From Bifidobacterium castoris (GTDB taxonomy: Bacteria; Actinomycetota; Actinomycetes; Actinomycetales; Bifidobacteriaceae), in contig NZ_QXGI01000003.1 of NCBI RefSeq assembly GCF_003952025.1, positions 248,001 through 312,000 of the forward strand: a DNA stretch of 64,000 nucleotides. The letters are read 5' to 3'. Positions 8,427 through 17,813 of this stretch are shown here, piece by piece. The notes beneath the pieces are model-generated. The model saw only the letters and a program-made list of their open reading frames with translations, made no database searches and had not been told where the DNA came from. A program made the position numbers and the translations under genes. Positions within the stretch are counted from its first letter, which is position 1, and every line of letters starts with the position of its first letter.

Positions 8427-8472
8427 GCTACCGGTAGCATCACGTGTGATCATCGTCGCCGCTACCGGTAGC
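8427..8472. repeat. Two copies of the palindrome GCTACCGGTAGC
   Basis: The 12-base perfect palindrome GCTACCGGTAGC occurs at 8427-8438 and 8461-8472, with start-to-start spacing 34. Between them ATCAC and GTGAT form a further short inverted repeat. They lie between the HAD gene stop and the terminator hairpin. The half CCGGTAGC also occurs in the ktrB/ktrA gap. Confidence 0.85.
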
Positions 8473-8487
8473 GATTGCGAACGCGAC

Positions 8488-8549
8488 CCGTAACGACGAA
8501 CGACCGCCCGCGCTCCTCAAGGAGCGCGGGCGGTCGTTCGTCGTTACGG
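8488..8549. terminator. Perfect 29-bp stem-loop between convergent genes
   Basis: Arms 8488-8516 and 8521-8549 are exactly complementary over 29 bases with a TCAA loop. It sits between the HAD gene (plus) and thrC (minus) and would act from either direction. There is no T-run on either side, so termination would depend on the very stable stem. The outer ends of the arms are CCGTAACG/CGTTACGG, again the dispersed motif. Confidence 0.8.
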
Positions 8550-8590
8550 AAGGCGGCGGGCGCCGCGCGTCCGATGACACGGCGCCCATG

Positions 8591-10078
8591 TCACAGGCGG
8601 TCGGCGCATTGTTCGACGTAGTGGCCCATGTCGGAGATCTCGACGCAGTCGCGGAAGCGCACGTCGGCGGTTTCGAGGGCGCGCAGCATCGGCGGAATCT
8701 CGGTGTCCGTCTTGGCGCTCAGCTCGTCCATGCATTCGAAGTCGGTGCCGTCGTGCTTGAGCCCGAGCGCCTCGTTGACGACGCGCGGGAACTTGTACGG
8801 GCTGGCGGTGCTCAGCAGCACGCGCGGCACGCCGGGTTCGGCGGGCATCTGCTGCATGACGAAGTAGCCGCACGCGGTGTGCGGGTCGAGCACGTAGCCG
8901 TGTTCATGGAAGCAGTCGGCGATCATCCGGCGCACCTGGTCCTCGTCGGCCCAGCCGGTGGCGAACAGGCGGCGGATCTGGGCGAGCAGCTCCGGCGGCA
9001 CCTCGAACGCGCCCCATTCGGCGAGGTCGTTCATCAGGTAGGTGATCAGGCGCGGGTCCTTCTCGCTCATGTAGTAGAGCATGCGTTCGAGGTTCGAGGA
9101 GATGAGGATGTCCATCGACGGCGAGATCGTCTCGTAGAACGGGCGCTTGCGGTTGTAGGTGCCGGTCGTCAGGAAGTCGAAGAGCACGTTGTTCCTGTCG
9201 GAAGCGACGACGAGCTGGCGCACCGGCAGCCCGAGCATCTTCGCGTAGTAGCCGGCGAGCACGTCGCCGAAGTTGCCGGTCGGTACGACGAAGTCGACCG
9301 GGTCGCCGACGTTGACGGCCTGCTTCTCGAGCAGCTGCGCGTACGCGGAGAAGTAGTAGACGACCTGCGGCACGAGGCGTCCGACGTTGATCGAGTTGGC
9401 CGACGAGAGCACGACGTGCGCGTCGCTTTCGAGACGCGCGGCGAGATTCTTGTCGCCGAAGATCGTCTTGACGGTGGACTGCGCGTCGTCGAAGTTGCCC
9501 TCGACCGCGCACACATTGACGTTTCCGCCGGTCTGCGTCGTCATCTGGAGCTCCTGCACGCGGCTGACGCGGCCCTGCGGGTAGAAGACGGTGATGCCGG
9601 TGCCCTCGGCGTCGGCGAAGCCGGCGAGCGCGGCCTTGCCGGTGTCGCCGGAGGTCGCCGTGACGATCATGATCTTCTCGTCCGGGTCGCCGTCGGTCGG
9701 CGTCGTGCGCGCCATGAAGCGCGGCAGGATCTGCAGCGCGACGTCCTTGAACGCGCAGGTGGGGCCGTGGAACAGTTCCATGACCCAGTCCTCGCCGAGC
9801 GGCCTGACCGGGGTGATGCGTTCGTCCGACCACTGCGGCCCATAGGCCTTTGCGATGCACTCCTTGAGCTCATCGGCGCCGAAGTCGTCGAGGAGCACGG
9901 AAAGCACGTCGTAGGCGATTTGCTGGTAGCTCTTGCCGGCCAGGTCGTCGATGGGGACGAGGCGCTCGCCGAGTTCGTCGGTGACGAAGAGGCCGCCGTC
10001 GTCCGCGATGCCCTTGCGGATGGCCTGCTTCGAGGTCAGTGAGTCGGTGGTGCTGCGTGTGCTGTGGAACTTGTTCAC
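8591..10078 (-). CDS. thrC: Threonine synthase
   Basis: 495 residues. PLP-dependent enzyme converting O-phosphohomoserine to threonine, the last step of the pathway. The PLP lysine is in the motif GPTCAFKDVALQ; the glycine/serine-rich phosphate loop is TATSGDTGKAAL and the C-terminal half carries the class-typical VPTGNFGDVLAGY. The N-terminus KFHSTRS matches fungal and proteobacterial type-II threonine synthases. GTG 10078 was preferred to an upstream in-frame ATG at 10141 because homology-like sequence begins there and AAGGA precedes it. Transcribed alone, with proA divergent. Confidence 0.94.
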   Translation of the reverse strand: MNKFHSTRSTTDSLTSKQAIRKGIADDGGLFVTDELGERLVPIDDLAGKSYQQIAYDVLSVLLDDFGADELKECIAKAYGPQWSDERITPVRPLGEDWVMELFHGPTCAFKDVALQILPRFMARTTPTDGDPDEKIMIVTATSGDTGKAALAGFADAEGTGITVFYPQGRVSRVQELQMTTQTGGNVNVCAVEGNFDDAQSTVKTIFGDKNLAARLESDAHVVLSSANSINVGRLVPQVVYYFSAYAQLLEKQAVNVGDPVDFVVPTGNFGDVLAGYYAKMLGLPVRQLVVASDRNNVLFDFLTTGTYNRKRPFYETISPSMDILISSNLERMLYYMSEKDPRLITYLMNDLAEWGAFEVPPELLAQIRRLFATGWADEDQVRRMIADCFHEHGYVLDPHTACGYFVMQQMPAEPGVPRVLLSTASPYKFPRVVNEALGLKHDGTDFECMDELSAKTDTEIPPMLRALETADVRFRDCVEISDMGHYVEQCADRL

Positions 10079-10125
10079 TCGTCCGTCCTTGCGATGTAGA
10101 GAGATGAAAGTGTGCGGATGATTAC

Positions 10126-10131
10126 AGTATA
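10126..10131 (-). promoter_or_regulatory. Probable thrC -10 element
   Basis: TATACT on the minus strand, 48 bases upstream of the GTG start. No clear -35 element is seen at the right distance. The surrounding 15 bases are the only AT-rich spot in the thrC/proA gap. Confidence 0.4.
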
Positions 10132-10232
10132 GAGCTCTCAAACGAAAGCCGCGGGACCGCTGTCCGGGTTGCGGAACGCGCGGCCGGGGACGGCGGCCGC
10201 CATGAGGGCAGGGCGTCCACTAATGTGCAAGT

Positions 10233-11546
10233 ATGACGAACACACAGAGCGAACACAACAAGGTCAGCGACGACGTCTTCGACGCGGTGTGCGCGATGGC
10301 CGACCGTGCGGCGGCTGCGCAGGCGAAGCTCGCGAAGGCCACGACCGACGTCAAGAACGGACTCCTCAATGCGATCGCCGACGCGCTCGACGCGCGCGCC
10401 GATGAGATCGCCGGCGCGAACGCCCTCGACATGAGCCAGGCCTTCGACGACGGCATGGACGCCGGCAAGCTGGACCGTCTCAAGTTCGACGTGACGCGCG
10501 TCGCCGCGTCGGCGAACGATATGCGCCACGTCGCGACGCTGCCCGACCCGGTCGGTCAGGTCGTGCGCGGCTTCGAGGCGCCCAACGGCCTGCGTCTGCA
10601 GCAGGTGCGCGTGCCGATGGGCGTCATCGGCATGATCTACGAGGCGCGGCCGAACGTGACCGTCGACGTCATCGCGCTGTGCATCAAGTCGGGCAACGCG
10701 GCGATCCTGCGCGGCGGCCACGCGGCGGAGCACACGAACGCGGCGACGCTCGCGATCGTCGGCGACACGCTGCGCGAACTCGGCTTCGACGACGCGCTCG
10801 TCGCCTCCGTCGACACCTACGGCCGTGAGGGCGCGACCGCGATGATGGAGGCGCGCGGCCACGTCGACCTGCTCGTGCCGCGCGGCAGCGCCAGGCTCAT
10901 CCAGGCCGTCGTCGAGAACTCGAAGGTCCCCGTCATCGAGACCGGCGCCGGCAACGTCCACATCTACGTCGACCGTTCCGCCGACCTCGCCAAGGCCATC
11001 CCGGTCGTCCTCAACGCGAAGACGCAGCGCGTCGGCGTGTGCAACGCCGCCGAGAAGCTCATCGTCCACCGCGACGTCGCCGGGGAGTTCCTGCCGGCCG
11101 TCGCGCGGGCGCTCGCCGACGAGCACGTCGTCATGCACGCCGACGAGGTCTCCTACAGGATCATCGGCGACGCGAACATCCGCGACATCAAGCTGTTCGA
11201 GGCAGACGATGCCGACTGGGGCACCGAGTACCTCGCCCTCGAGATCGGCGTGCGCGTCGTCGATTCGATGCAGGAGGCGATCGCGCACATCAACCGCTAT
11301 TCGACGCATCACACGGAGGCGATCCTCGCCGAGGACTACGGCGCGATCGAACGCTTCACGAAGGACGTCGACTCGGCGGTAGTCATGGTCAACGCCTCCA
11401 CCCGCTTCACCGACGGCGGCGTGTTCGGCTTCGGCGCCGAACTGGGCATCTCCACGCAGAAGATGCACGCGCGCGGCCCGATGGGCCTGCAGGAGATGAC
11501 GACGACGAAGTGGATCGGCTACGGCACGGGCCAGGTGAGGGCATGA
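10233..11546 (+). CDS. proA: Gamma-glutamyl phosphate reductase
   Basis: 437 residues. NADPH-dependent reduction of gamma-glutamyl phosphate to glutamate semialdehyde in proline synthesis. An aldehyde-dehydrogenase fold is visible, with [19 protein letters not shown] early on, the catalytic cysteine in [12 protein letters not shown], and the C-terminal [21 protein letters not shown]. No ribosome site precedes ATG 10233; TAATGT at 10221-10226 lies six bases before the start codon, so the message may be leaderless. The last four bases (ATGA) overlap the next gene. Confidence 0.94.
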   Translation: MTNTQSEHNKVSDDVFDAVCAMADRAAAAQAKLAKATTDVKNGLLNAIADALDARADEIAGANALDMSQAFDDGMDAGKLDRLKFDVTRVAASANDMRHVATLPDPVGQVVRGFEAPNGLRLQQVRVPMGVIGMIYEARPNVTVDVIALCIKSGNAAILRGGHAAEHTNAATLAIVGDTLRELGFDDALVASVDTYGREGATAMMEARGHVDLLVPRGSARLIQAVVENSKVPVIETGAGNVHIYVDRSADLAKAIPVVLNAKTQRVGVCNAAEKLIVHRDVAGEFLPAVARALADEHVVMHADEVSYRIIGDANIRDIKLFEADDADWGTEYLALEIGVRVVDSMQEAIAHINRYSTHHTEAILAEDYGAIERFTKDVDSAVVMVNASTRFTDGGVFGFGAELGISTQKMHARGPMGLQEMTTTKWIGYGTGQVRA

Positions 11547-12196
11547 GCGGGCGCGATCGGCTGGACGACGCCGCGAACGGCGCCGGGGGCCCCGTCGGGA
11601 CGCGCGACGAGGCGACAACCGTCACCTTCGACGACGCCCATGTGCTCGCGAACCCGTGGGGCGTGGACCTCGCCGACCGGCGCAACCTGCTCAAGATCGC
11701 CTCCGAACGGCTCAGCCTCGTGCGTTACGTGTTCCTCGTGCAGATCGAGGACGGCATCGCCTCGGCGGCGCAGCGAGCATCGCTCGAATACGCCGACGCC
11801 GTGCTCATCGGCTGGCCGGAGACGGACGCCGACGACGTCGTGGCCGTCGACGACGAACGCTGCCGCGACGTCCTCGGGCAGGCCGTGCTGATGGAGGACT
11901 ACATCGACCGCTTCCGCGCGATGGAACGCGACAACGACATCGACGGCATGACCGACACGCTCATCCGCATCACCGAACGCGTCGCCCATGTGCGTCGCGC
12001 GTTCCAACCGACCTTCCTGCTGCCGACCTTCGCCGAGATACGGCGCGTCGTGCAGGACGAGTGGAACGAGGACATGGGCAAGATCGACCCCGACGGCGAG
12101 GCGGCCGACGACCGCGCGCAGGAGCTCACGCTGCAGCAGGAGATCGACCGCGTCGCCGCGGACAGCGCCGCGGCGGACGCCCAGGAGAGGCGCTGA
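11543..12196 (+). CDS. Conserved protein of unknown function, proA-nadD operon
   Basis: 217 residues, acidic, no signal peptide or membrane segment. The ATG overlaps the proA stop (ATGA), which implies translational coupling. A hypothetical gene in this place between proA and nadD is usual in bifidobacteria. The sequence has a central helical region (about residues 45-170) with [15 protein letters not shown] and an acidic, Ala-rich C-terminus. No catalytic motif was recognised and no function is proposed. Confidence 0.8.
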   Translation: MSGRDRLDDAANGAGGPVGTRDEATTVTFDDAHVLANPWGVDLADRRNLLKIASERLSLVRYVFLVQIEDGIASAAQRASLEYADAVLIGWPETDADDVVAVDDERCRDVLGQAVLMEDYIDRFRAMERDNDIDGMTDTLIRITERVAHVRRAFQPTFLLPTFAEIRRVVQDEWNEDMGKIDPDGEAADDRAQELTLQQEIDRVAADSAAADAQERR

Positions 12197-12197
12197 C

Positions 12198-12923
12198 ATG
12201 GCGCGCAGCGATGCCGGCGACGCCGCGAACGCCGCCGGGGCGCCACGGCGCATGGCCGAACTGTCCGTGGCCGACGCCGCCACGGCGCATCTCGTCTCAC
12301 CGCCGGGGCGGCGGTCGCCTCGCGGCAACTGGCACGCGCGTCCGCGCATCGGCATCATGGGCGGCACCTTCGACCCGATCCACAACGGCCACCTCGTCGC
12401 CGCCTCCGAGGTCTCGTGGGTGTACGACCTCGACGAGGTCGTCTTCGTGCCGACCGGCCGCCCGGTGTTCAAGCTCGACAGGCACGTGACGAACGCCGAG
12501 GACCGCTATCTGATGACCGTCATCGCGACCGCGTCGAACCCGAAGTTCACCGTCTCGCGCGTCGACATCGACCGTCCCGGCGTCACCTACACGATCGACA
12601 CGCTGCGCGACCTGCGCGCGCTGTACCCGGACGCCGAGCTGTTCTTCATCACCGGCGCGGACGCCGTCGCCGAGATCATGCGCTGGAAGGACGTCGAGCA
12701 GATGTTCCGCATCGCGCACTTCGTCGCCGTCACACGCCCCGGCTATTCGTCGGCGGTCACGCTGCCGGCGGGGCGTGTCGACATGCTCGAGATCCCGGCG
12801 CTGGCGATCTCGTCGACCGACGTGCGAGAGCGCGCGACGCACGGCGAGCCGGTGTGGTATCTCGTGCCCGACGGCGTCGTCCAGTACATCGGCAAGCACG
12901 GCCTGTACCGCGACCGCGGATGA
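12198..12923 (+). CDS. nadD: Nicotinate-nucleotide adenylyltransferase
   Basis: 241 residues. Transfers AMP from ATP to nicotinate mononucleotide to form deamido-NAD. The nucleotidyltransferase signature [11 protein letters not shown] is at about residues 55-65 and [10 protein letters not shown] near the C-terminus is the second phosphate-binding motif. The first 45-50 residues are an Ala-rich extension not found in the compact E. coli enzyme but common in bifidobacteria. ATG 12198 has AGGAGAGG upstream and starts one base after the previous stop. With nadK in the same window, two NAD(P) synthesis steps lie 7 kb apart. Confidence 0.93.
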   Translation: MARSDAGDAANAAGAPRRMAELSVADAATAHLVSPPGRRSPRGNWHARPRIGIMGGTFDPIHNGHLVAASEVSWVYDLDEVVFVPTGRPVFKLDRHVTNAEDRYLMTVIATASNPKFTVSRVDIDRPGVTYTIDTLRDLRALYPDAELFFITGADAVAEIMRWKDVEQMFRIAHFVAVTRPGYSSAVTLPAGRVDMLEIPALAISSTDVRERATHGEPVWYLVPDGVVQYIGKHGLYRDRG

Positions 12924-13005
12924 ACGCCCCGCGCCGGCGCACGTCAGCTGCCGGCACTACACTGGGTGGGGCACGGTTACGAACCAACTGACGTTTGGAG
13001 ATACG

Positions 13006-14025
13006 GTGAGCGCAATCCTCGAAGGCAAACCAGACAAGAACCTGATACTCGTCACCGGAAGGGCGCATCCCAAGCTCGCCCGGGACGTCGCCGACCAGCT
13101 CGGCATCGACGTGCTCGAGACGACCGCCTACGATTTCGCGAACGGCGAGATGTATGTGCGCTACACCGAGTCCGTGCGCGGCGCCGACGTCTTCGTGCTG
13201 CAGAGCCACAGCAGCCCGGTCAACCAGTCGATCATGGAGCAGCTCATCATGATCGACGCCCTCAAGCGCGCGTCGGCGCGTTCGATCACCGCCGTGAGCC
13301 CGCTGCTGGGCTATTCGCGCCAGGACAAGAAGCACCGGGGACGCGAGCCGATCTCGTGCCGTCTGGTCTTCGACCTGCTCAAGACGGCCGGCGCCGACCG
13401 CATCATGAGCGTCGACCTGCACGCCGCGCAGTCGCAGGGCTTCTTCGACGGCCCGGTCGACCATCTCATCGCGATGCCGGTGCTCGTCGACTACATCCGC
13501 GACCGGTTCTCCAATCAGCTCGACAACGTGACCGTCGTCTCCCCGGACGCCGGCCGCATCCGCGTCGCCGAGCAGTGGGCGCAGCGCCTCGGCGGCGGCC
13601 CGCTCGCCTTCGTGCACAAGACGCGCGACATCACGCGGCCGAACCAGGCCGTCGCGAACCGCGTCGTCGGCGACGTCAAGGGCAAGGACTGCGTGCTCGT
13701 CGACGATCTGATCGACACGGCCGGCACGATCGCCGGCGCGTGCAAGGTGCTGCAGGAGGCCGGCGCGAAGTCGGTGACCGTCGTGGCGACGCACGGCGTG
13801 CTCTCCGGACCGGCCGTCGATCGGCTCAAGAGCTGCGGGGCGCGCGAGGTCGTGCTCACCGACACGGTGCCGATCCCCGAGGAGAAGCGCTGGGACGGCC
13901 TGACGGTCCTGTCGATCGCGCCGCTGCTGGCGAGCGCGATCAAGGCCGTGTTCGAGGACGGCTCGGTCGCCGAGCTCTTCGACACCTATCCCGAACACCA
14001 CGGCAAAGGCTTCCTCTTCGCCTGA
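13006..14025 (+). CDS. prs: Ribose-phosphate pyrophosphokinase
   Basis: 339 residues. Makes PRPP from ribose 5-phosphate and ATP for nucleotide, His, Trp and NAD synthesis. The ATP-site region SRQDKKHRGREPIS, the metal-binding SVDLHAAQSQGFF and the PRPP loop VLVDDLIDTAGTIAG are all present. GTG 13006 has GGAG five bases upstream; no better start exists. The 82-base gap after nadD contains TACACT at 12958-12963, a possible -10 for an independent promoter. Confidence 0.95.
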   Translation: MSAILEGKPDKNLILVTGRAHPKLARDVADQLGIDVLETTAYDFANGEMYVRYTESVRGADVFVLQSHSSPVNQSIMEQLIMIDALKRASARSITAVSPLLGYSRQDKKHRGREPISCRLVFDLLKTAGADRIMSVDLHAAQSQGFFDGPVDHLIAMPVLVDYIRDRFSNQLDNVTVVSPDAGRIRVAEQWAQRLGGGPLAFVHKTRDITRPNQAVANRVVGDVKGKDCVLVDDLIDTAGTIAGACKVLQEAGAKSVTVVATHGVLSGPAVDRLKSCGAREVVLTDTVPIPEEKRWDGLTVLSIAPLLASAIKAVFEDGSVAELFDTYPEHHGKGFLFA

Positions 14026-14093
14026 TTCGCCGCGGGGCGGCGTATGGTCCGCCCCTATGGCATAATGGACACTTGGCGGGCGCGACCCGCCGT

Positions 14094-14167
14094 TCCCCCA
14101 TGGTGTAATGGCAGCACACGGGTCTTTGGAACCCTTTGTCTTGGTTCGAGTCCAGGTGGGGGAGCCA
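14094..14167 (+). tRNA. tRNA-Gln (TTG)
   Basis: The cloverleaf folds by eye: acceptor TCCCCCA pairs with TGGGGGA, D-stem GTGT/GCAC, anticodon loop CTTTGGA giving TTG, T-arm with loop TTCGAGT, discriminator G and an encoded CCA (14165-14167). CATAAT at 14060-14065 may be its -10 element. A tRNA-Gln upstream of glmU is a familiar arrangement in bifidobacteria. Confidence 0.92.
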
Positions 14168-14169
14168 GC

Positions 14170-14213
14170 GGCGTCCGCATCCGGCTTTTCGGCGTTTGGA
14201 TGCGGGCGCCTTT
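14170..14213 (+). terminator. Stem-loop after tRNA-Gln
   Basis: Arms GGCGTCCGCATCC (14170-14182) and GGATGCGGGCGCC (14198-14210) form a 13-bp stem with one G-T wobble, 15-base loop and a short TTT tail. It probably ends the tRNA transcript, leaving about 50 bases for the glmU leader. Confidence 0.75.
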
Positions 14214-14262
14214 CACATCCGGGACCATCAGACCATCGGGCACATCCACAAAAGGAGAACAG

Positions 14263-15645
14263 ATGACGGTAACCGCCGCAATCGTGCTGGCAGCCGGCGA
14301 GGGCACGCGCATGCGCTCGTCGAAGCCGAAGGTGCTGCACACCTTCGCGGGCAAGACCTTCCTCGAGCGTGTCATGTCCTCCGTCGGGGCGCTCGGGCCC
14401 GACACGCTCGCCGTCGTCGTGCGCCATCAGGGCGAACGCGTCGCCGAGGCGGCGCGCGGCTACGACCCCGCCGTGACGATCGTCGAACAGGACGACATCC
14501 CCGGCACGGGACGCGCCGTGCAGTGCGCGATGCACCGGCTCTCGCCGGACGGCGACCTCGACGGCGACGTGCTCATCACGGCCTCGGACATGCCGTTGCT
14601 CGACACGGCGACGCTGCAGGCGCTGCTCGACTACCATGCGGCGAGCGGCGACGACGCGACGGTGCTCACGACGGTGCTCGACGATCCGACCGGCTACGGC
14701 CGCATCATCCGCGACTCCGACGGCGACGTCCTCAAGATCGTCGAGCAGAAGGACGCGAACAGCAGCGAGCTGGCCGTGCGCGAGGTGAACACGTCGGTGT
14801 ACGTCTTCGACGCGCATGTGCTCGCCGACGCGATCGCCGGCCTCGACGCGGACAACGCGCAGGGCGAGTTCTACCTGACCGACGCGCTCAAGGCCGCGAA
14901 GGCGAGCGGCAAGGTCGGCGCCTTCGCGGCACCCGATCCGCTGAGCGTCGAGGGCGTCAACGACCGCGTGCAGCTCGCCGCGCTCGCCGGCGCGCACAAC
15001 GCGCGCGTGTGCGAGCATTGGATGCGCGAGGGCGTGACGATCCTCGACCCGTCCACGACGTGGATCGAGGACGACGTGACGATCGGCCGCGACGCGACGG
15101 TCCTGCCCGGCTGCTTCCTGCAGGGGCGCACCGTCGTCGGCGAGGAGGCCGTCGTCGGGCCGTACACGACGCTCATCGACGCGACCGTCGACGCGGGCGC
15201 GACCGTCGAGCGTTCACGCGTGCAGGAGTCGCACATCGGCCGCGACGCGAACATCGGCCCGTGGACGTACCTGCGCGCCGGCAACGAGCTCGGCGAGGGC
15301 TCGAAGGCGGGCGCCTTCGTCGAGATGAAGAAGGCGCATATCGGCGACGGCACGAAGGTGCCGCATCTGAGCTACGTGGGCGACGCCGACCTCGGCGAGC
15401 GCACGAACATCGGCGGCGGCACGATCACGGCGAACTACGACGGCGTGCACAAGAACCACACGACGATCGGCTCGGACGTGCACATCGGCGCGGGCAACCT
15501 CCTCGTCGCGCCGGTCGAGGTCGGCGACCACGTCACGAGCGGCGCCGGATCGGTGATCCGCCACGACGTCCCGCAGGACGCGATGGTCTATTCGGAGAAC
15601 ACGCAGCACATCGTGCAGCATTGGAAACCAGCTTGGGAGCGTTGA
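14263..15645 (+). CDS. glmU: Bifunctional UDP-GlcNAc pyrophosphorylase / glucosamine-1-phosphate acetyltransferase
   Basis: 460 residues. An N-terminal uridylyltransferase domain has LAAGEGTRMRSSKPKVLH, and a C-terminal left-handed beta-helix contains hexapeptide repeats (IGRDATVLPG, IGPWTYLRAG, IGGGTITANYDG). The enzyme supplies UDP-GlcNAc for peptidoglycan. ATG 14263 has AAAGGAG five bases upstream. The stop is one base from rsfS and the two are co-transcribed with a histidine phosphatase. Confidence 0.96.
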   Translation: MTVTAAIVLAAGEGTRMRSSKPKVLHTFAGKTFLERVMSSVGALGPDTLAVVVRHQGERVAEAARGYDPAVTIVEQDDIPGTGRAVQCAMHRLSPDGDLDGDVLITASDMPLLDTATLQALLDYHAASGDDATVLTTVLDDPTGYGRIIRDSDGDVLKIVEQKDANSSELAVREVNTSVYVFDAHVLADAIAGLDADNAQGEFYLTDALKAAKASGKVGAFAAPDPLSVEGVNDRVQLAALAGAHNARVCEHWMREGVTILDPSTTWIEDDVTIGRDATVLPGCFLQGRTVVGEEAVVGPYTTLIDATVDAGATVERSRVQESHIGRDANIGPWTYLRAGNELGEGSKAGAFVEMKKAHIGDGTKVPHLSYVGDADLGERTNIGGGTITANYDGVHKNHTTIGSDVHIGAGNLLVAPVEVGDHVTSGAGSVIRHDVPQDAMVYSENTQHIVQHWKPAWER

Positions 15646-15646
15646 T

Positions 15647-16042
15647 ATGACGGCACTTGAATCATCCATCGAATCGGTGAGGACCGCGGCGGCGGCCGCC
15701 GACCGCATGAAGGCGGCGGACATCGCCGCCTACGACGTGAGCGACCTGATCGGCATCACCGACTGCATGCTGCTGGCGTCCGCGACGAACGAGCGCCAGG
15801 TGCTCGCCGTCGCCGAGGAGATCGAGAAGGACTTGTACACGAAGGGCGGCAAGCTGCAGCCGCGGGGCCGCGAGGGCATCCAGGAGGCGCAGTGGATCCT
15901 GCTCGACTACGGCGACTTCATCGTCCATGTCATGCATGAGGAGGCGCGCGACTTCTACCATCTCGAACGGTTGTGGCGCGACTGCCCGCGCATCGACCTC
16001 GAGCTGCCCGACATGGACGCCGCCGACGCGGACGCCGCCTGA
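15647..16042 (+). CDS. rsfS: Ribosome silencing factor RsfS
   Basis: 131 residues, the full length of the family (Iojap/DUF143). RsfS binds ribosomal protein L14 and blocks subunit joining under starvation. Family features: DLIGITDCMLLASATNERQV and DYGDFIVHVMHEEARDFYHLERLW. Starts one base after glmU with GGGAG upstream and is followed 13 bases later by the next gene. The association of rsfS with a phosphoglycerate mutase-like gene is common in actinobacteria. Confidence 0.94.
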   Translation: MTALESSIESVRTAAAAADRMKAADIAAYDVSDLIGITDCMLLASATNERQVLAVAEEIEKDLYTKGGKLQPRGREGIQEAQWILLDYGDFIVHVMHEEARDFYHLERLWRDCPRIDLELPDMDAADADAA

Positions 16043-16055
16043 CGGGGGAGCGGCG

Positions 16056-16772
16056 ATGACGGCGATCGGAACGGTACGTTCGATCACGCTCGTGCGCCAT
16101 GGGCGCACCTCGTACAACCTCGCCGGACGCGTCCAGGGTGGCATCGACATCCCGCTCGACGACGTCGGGCTGTGGCAGGCGCGTAAGACCGGCGACGCGC
16201 TGCGTACGCTCTACGTCGAGCGCGACCCCGGCGCGCGTCAGCTCGTCGTCGCCTCGGACCTGAGGCGCGCGAGCCGCACCGCGCATCTGTTCGCCGACCC
16301 CCTGGGACTCGAGGTCCATCCGGACCCGCGGCTGCGCGAACGCAGCTTCGGTGATTGGGAGGGCATGTCCGGCGACGAGCTCGACGCGCAGTGGCCGGAG
16401 GACTTCGCAATGTGGTGCCGGGGCCTCGGCGGCGAGATGCGCCACCATGCCGAGTCGCACGAGCACGCCGGCGCGCGCGGCGTCGAGGCGCTGCGCGACT
16501 GGTCGCACCGGGCGGACGCGGACACCGATTTGTTCGTGTTCTCCCATGGCGCGCTCATCGAGAACACGCTGCAGGTGCTGTTCGGCATCGGCGCGGCCCT
16601 GCCGGACTTCGTCTCCGTCACCTCGATGCGCAACGCGCACTGGGCGCGTCTGGTCAACGCGGGACTCGACGACCCGGACCGTTGGATCCTCGTCGACTAC
16701 AACCACGGCCCGGCGCTCGCTGACACTGAGCTATGGGAGAACCCGACGCGGCATGCAGCCGATACCCGGTGA
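16056..16772 (+). CDS. Histidine phosphatase (phosphoglycerate mutase-like), first paralogue
   Basis: 238 residues. The catalytic RHG motif is in LVRHGRTSYN and the second histidine in FVFSHGALIENT; LRERSFGDWEGM holds the conserved acid region. Members are cofactor-dependent mutases or phosphatases of small metabolites; in actinobacteria the copy next to rsfS is often a glucosyl-3-phosphoglycerate phosphatase, but that role cannot be shown here. GGGGGAG precedes ATG 16056. A second paralogue lies at 18662. Confidence 0.88.
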   Translation: MTAIGTVRSITLVRHGRTSYNLAGRVQGGIDIPLDDVGLWQARKTGDALRTLYVERDPGARQLVVASDLRRASRTAHLFADPLGLEVHPDPRLRERSFGDWEGMSGDELDAQWPEDFAMWCRGLGGEMRHHAESHEHAGARGVEALRDWSHRADADTDLFVFSHGALIENTLQVLFGIGAALPDFVSVTSMRNAHWARLVNAGLDDPDRWILVDYNHGPALADTELWENPTRHAADTR

Positions 16773-16860
16773 ACTGGTCTATGCTTATGGCAGTTTTGCC
16801 CACCGATGCGTCTGACGCCCGATTCGGGCGCCGGGCGCGCCATGACCGGATGAATCGACC

Positions 16861-17706
16861 GTGAAGAATTTTTTCAAAGGATTATCGTTCTCCCAGCTGC
16901 TCGCGGGCGCTCTCGCGGCGGTCACGTCGTTCCTGCTGTCGTCGAAGATCGGCATCGCAGGCTCGGTGATCGGCGTCGCCGTCGCCTCGATCGTCTCGAC
17001 GTCGGCGTCGCAGATCTACCAGAACGTCATCGACGCCTCGAGCAAGAAGCTGCAGGACGCGGCTGCGCAGCAGCTCGGCGAACAGGCGGATGGCGCCTCC
17101 TCCGACGGCGCGCGGATCGACGCGCCGGCCGACCCGGCGTCGAAGGAGGGGAAGCGCAAGGGACGCGTCGTCGCGTCGGACGCCGCCGACGCGTCCGGGA
17201 CACCGGCGTCCGGCAAGCCGCAGCTCACCGGCCACGACAAGCGCGTGGCGATCGTCGTGGCCCTCGTCTCGGGCCTGATCGCCGTCGCGGTGACCGCCGG
17301 CGTCATCCTCGCGCTCACCGGCGGCAGGGGCACCGATTCGGTCGTCCACGACATCGTCAGCCCGAGCGTGACGAGCGAGGAGGGTGGTGATCTGTCGCCG
17401 TCGCCGTCGCAGGGCGTCATCACGCCGACGCCGGATGCGACGTCGACGCCGGATGCGACATCAACGCCGGACACCGGTTCGACGCAGTCGACGGAGGAGC
17501 CGAGCCAGCAGGGCGGCTCGGGCACGAAGGACGATTCGGACTCGGGTTCGCAGGTCGTCGAACCGAGCGCGTCGCCGTCGGCGAGCCAGAGGACGGGCGC
17601 CGCGGACGGGGCGCAGGACGACGGCTCCTCGGACGCGGGCCAGGACGGTGCGACCCAGCAGGGCGACGGACGGCAGAAGGACGACTCCGGACAGCAGGCG
17701 CAGTGA
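16861..17706 (+). CDS. Membrane protein with Ser/Thr/Pro-rich extracytoplasmic tail
   Basis: 281 residues, function unknown. The first hydrophobic region is residues 8-52, a cytoplasm-facing charged stretch follows, and a clear membrane helix lies at about 127-152. The remaining 130 residues are low-complexity: a TPDATSTPDATSTPD repeat, many Ser, Asp, Gln and Gly, and no Cys. The tail is likely exposed outside the cell. GTG 16861 has only a weak ribosome site. The gap before it contains a TATGCT box near 16790 and a short hairpin at about 16816-16830. Confidence 0.7.
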   Translation: MKNFFKGLSFSQLLAGALAAVTSFLLSSKIGIAGSVIGVAVASIVSTSASQIYQNVIDASSKKLQDAAAQQLGEQADGASSDGARIDAPADPASKEGKRKGRVVASDAADASGTPASGKPQLTGHDKRVAIVVALVSGLIAVAVTAGVILALTGGRGTDSVVHDIVSPSVTSEEGGDLSPSPSQGVITPTPDATSTPDATSTPDTGSTQSTEEPSQQGGSGTKDDSDSGSQVVEPSASPSASQRTGAADGAQDDGSSDAGQDGATQQGDGRQKDDSGQQAQ

Positions 17707-17721
17707 TCGCGCAGTGACGGG

Positions 17722-17759
17722 GGACCGGCGTGCCGCACAACGCGACACGCCGGTCCTTT
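17722..17759 (+). terminator. Stem-loop after the membrane protein gene
   Basis: GGACCGGCGTG (17722-17732) pairs perfectly with CACGCCGGTCC (17746-17756) across a 13-base loop and is followed by TTT. Confidence 0.7.
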
Positions 17760-17786
17760 GCGTATCAGGAATTCATGATGTATGCT
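17758..17786 (+). promoter_or_regulatory. Promoter for the tandem tRNA-Ala genes
   Basis: TTGCGT (17758-17763), a 17-base spacer and TATGCT (17781-17786). Predicted transcription starts about 20 bases before the first tRNA. The match and spacing are good for a sigma-70 type promoter. Confidence 0.6.
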
Positions 17787-17813
17787 ATCTCGAGTTGGCT
17801 GAAACAAGCCGAC

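Noticed and set aside
8588-10042. Long plus-strand open frame across thrC
   Set aside because: Antisense shadow of threonine synthase; no ribosome site and no recognisable domain.
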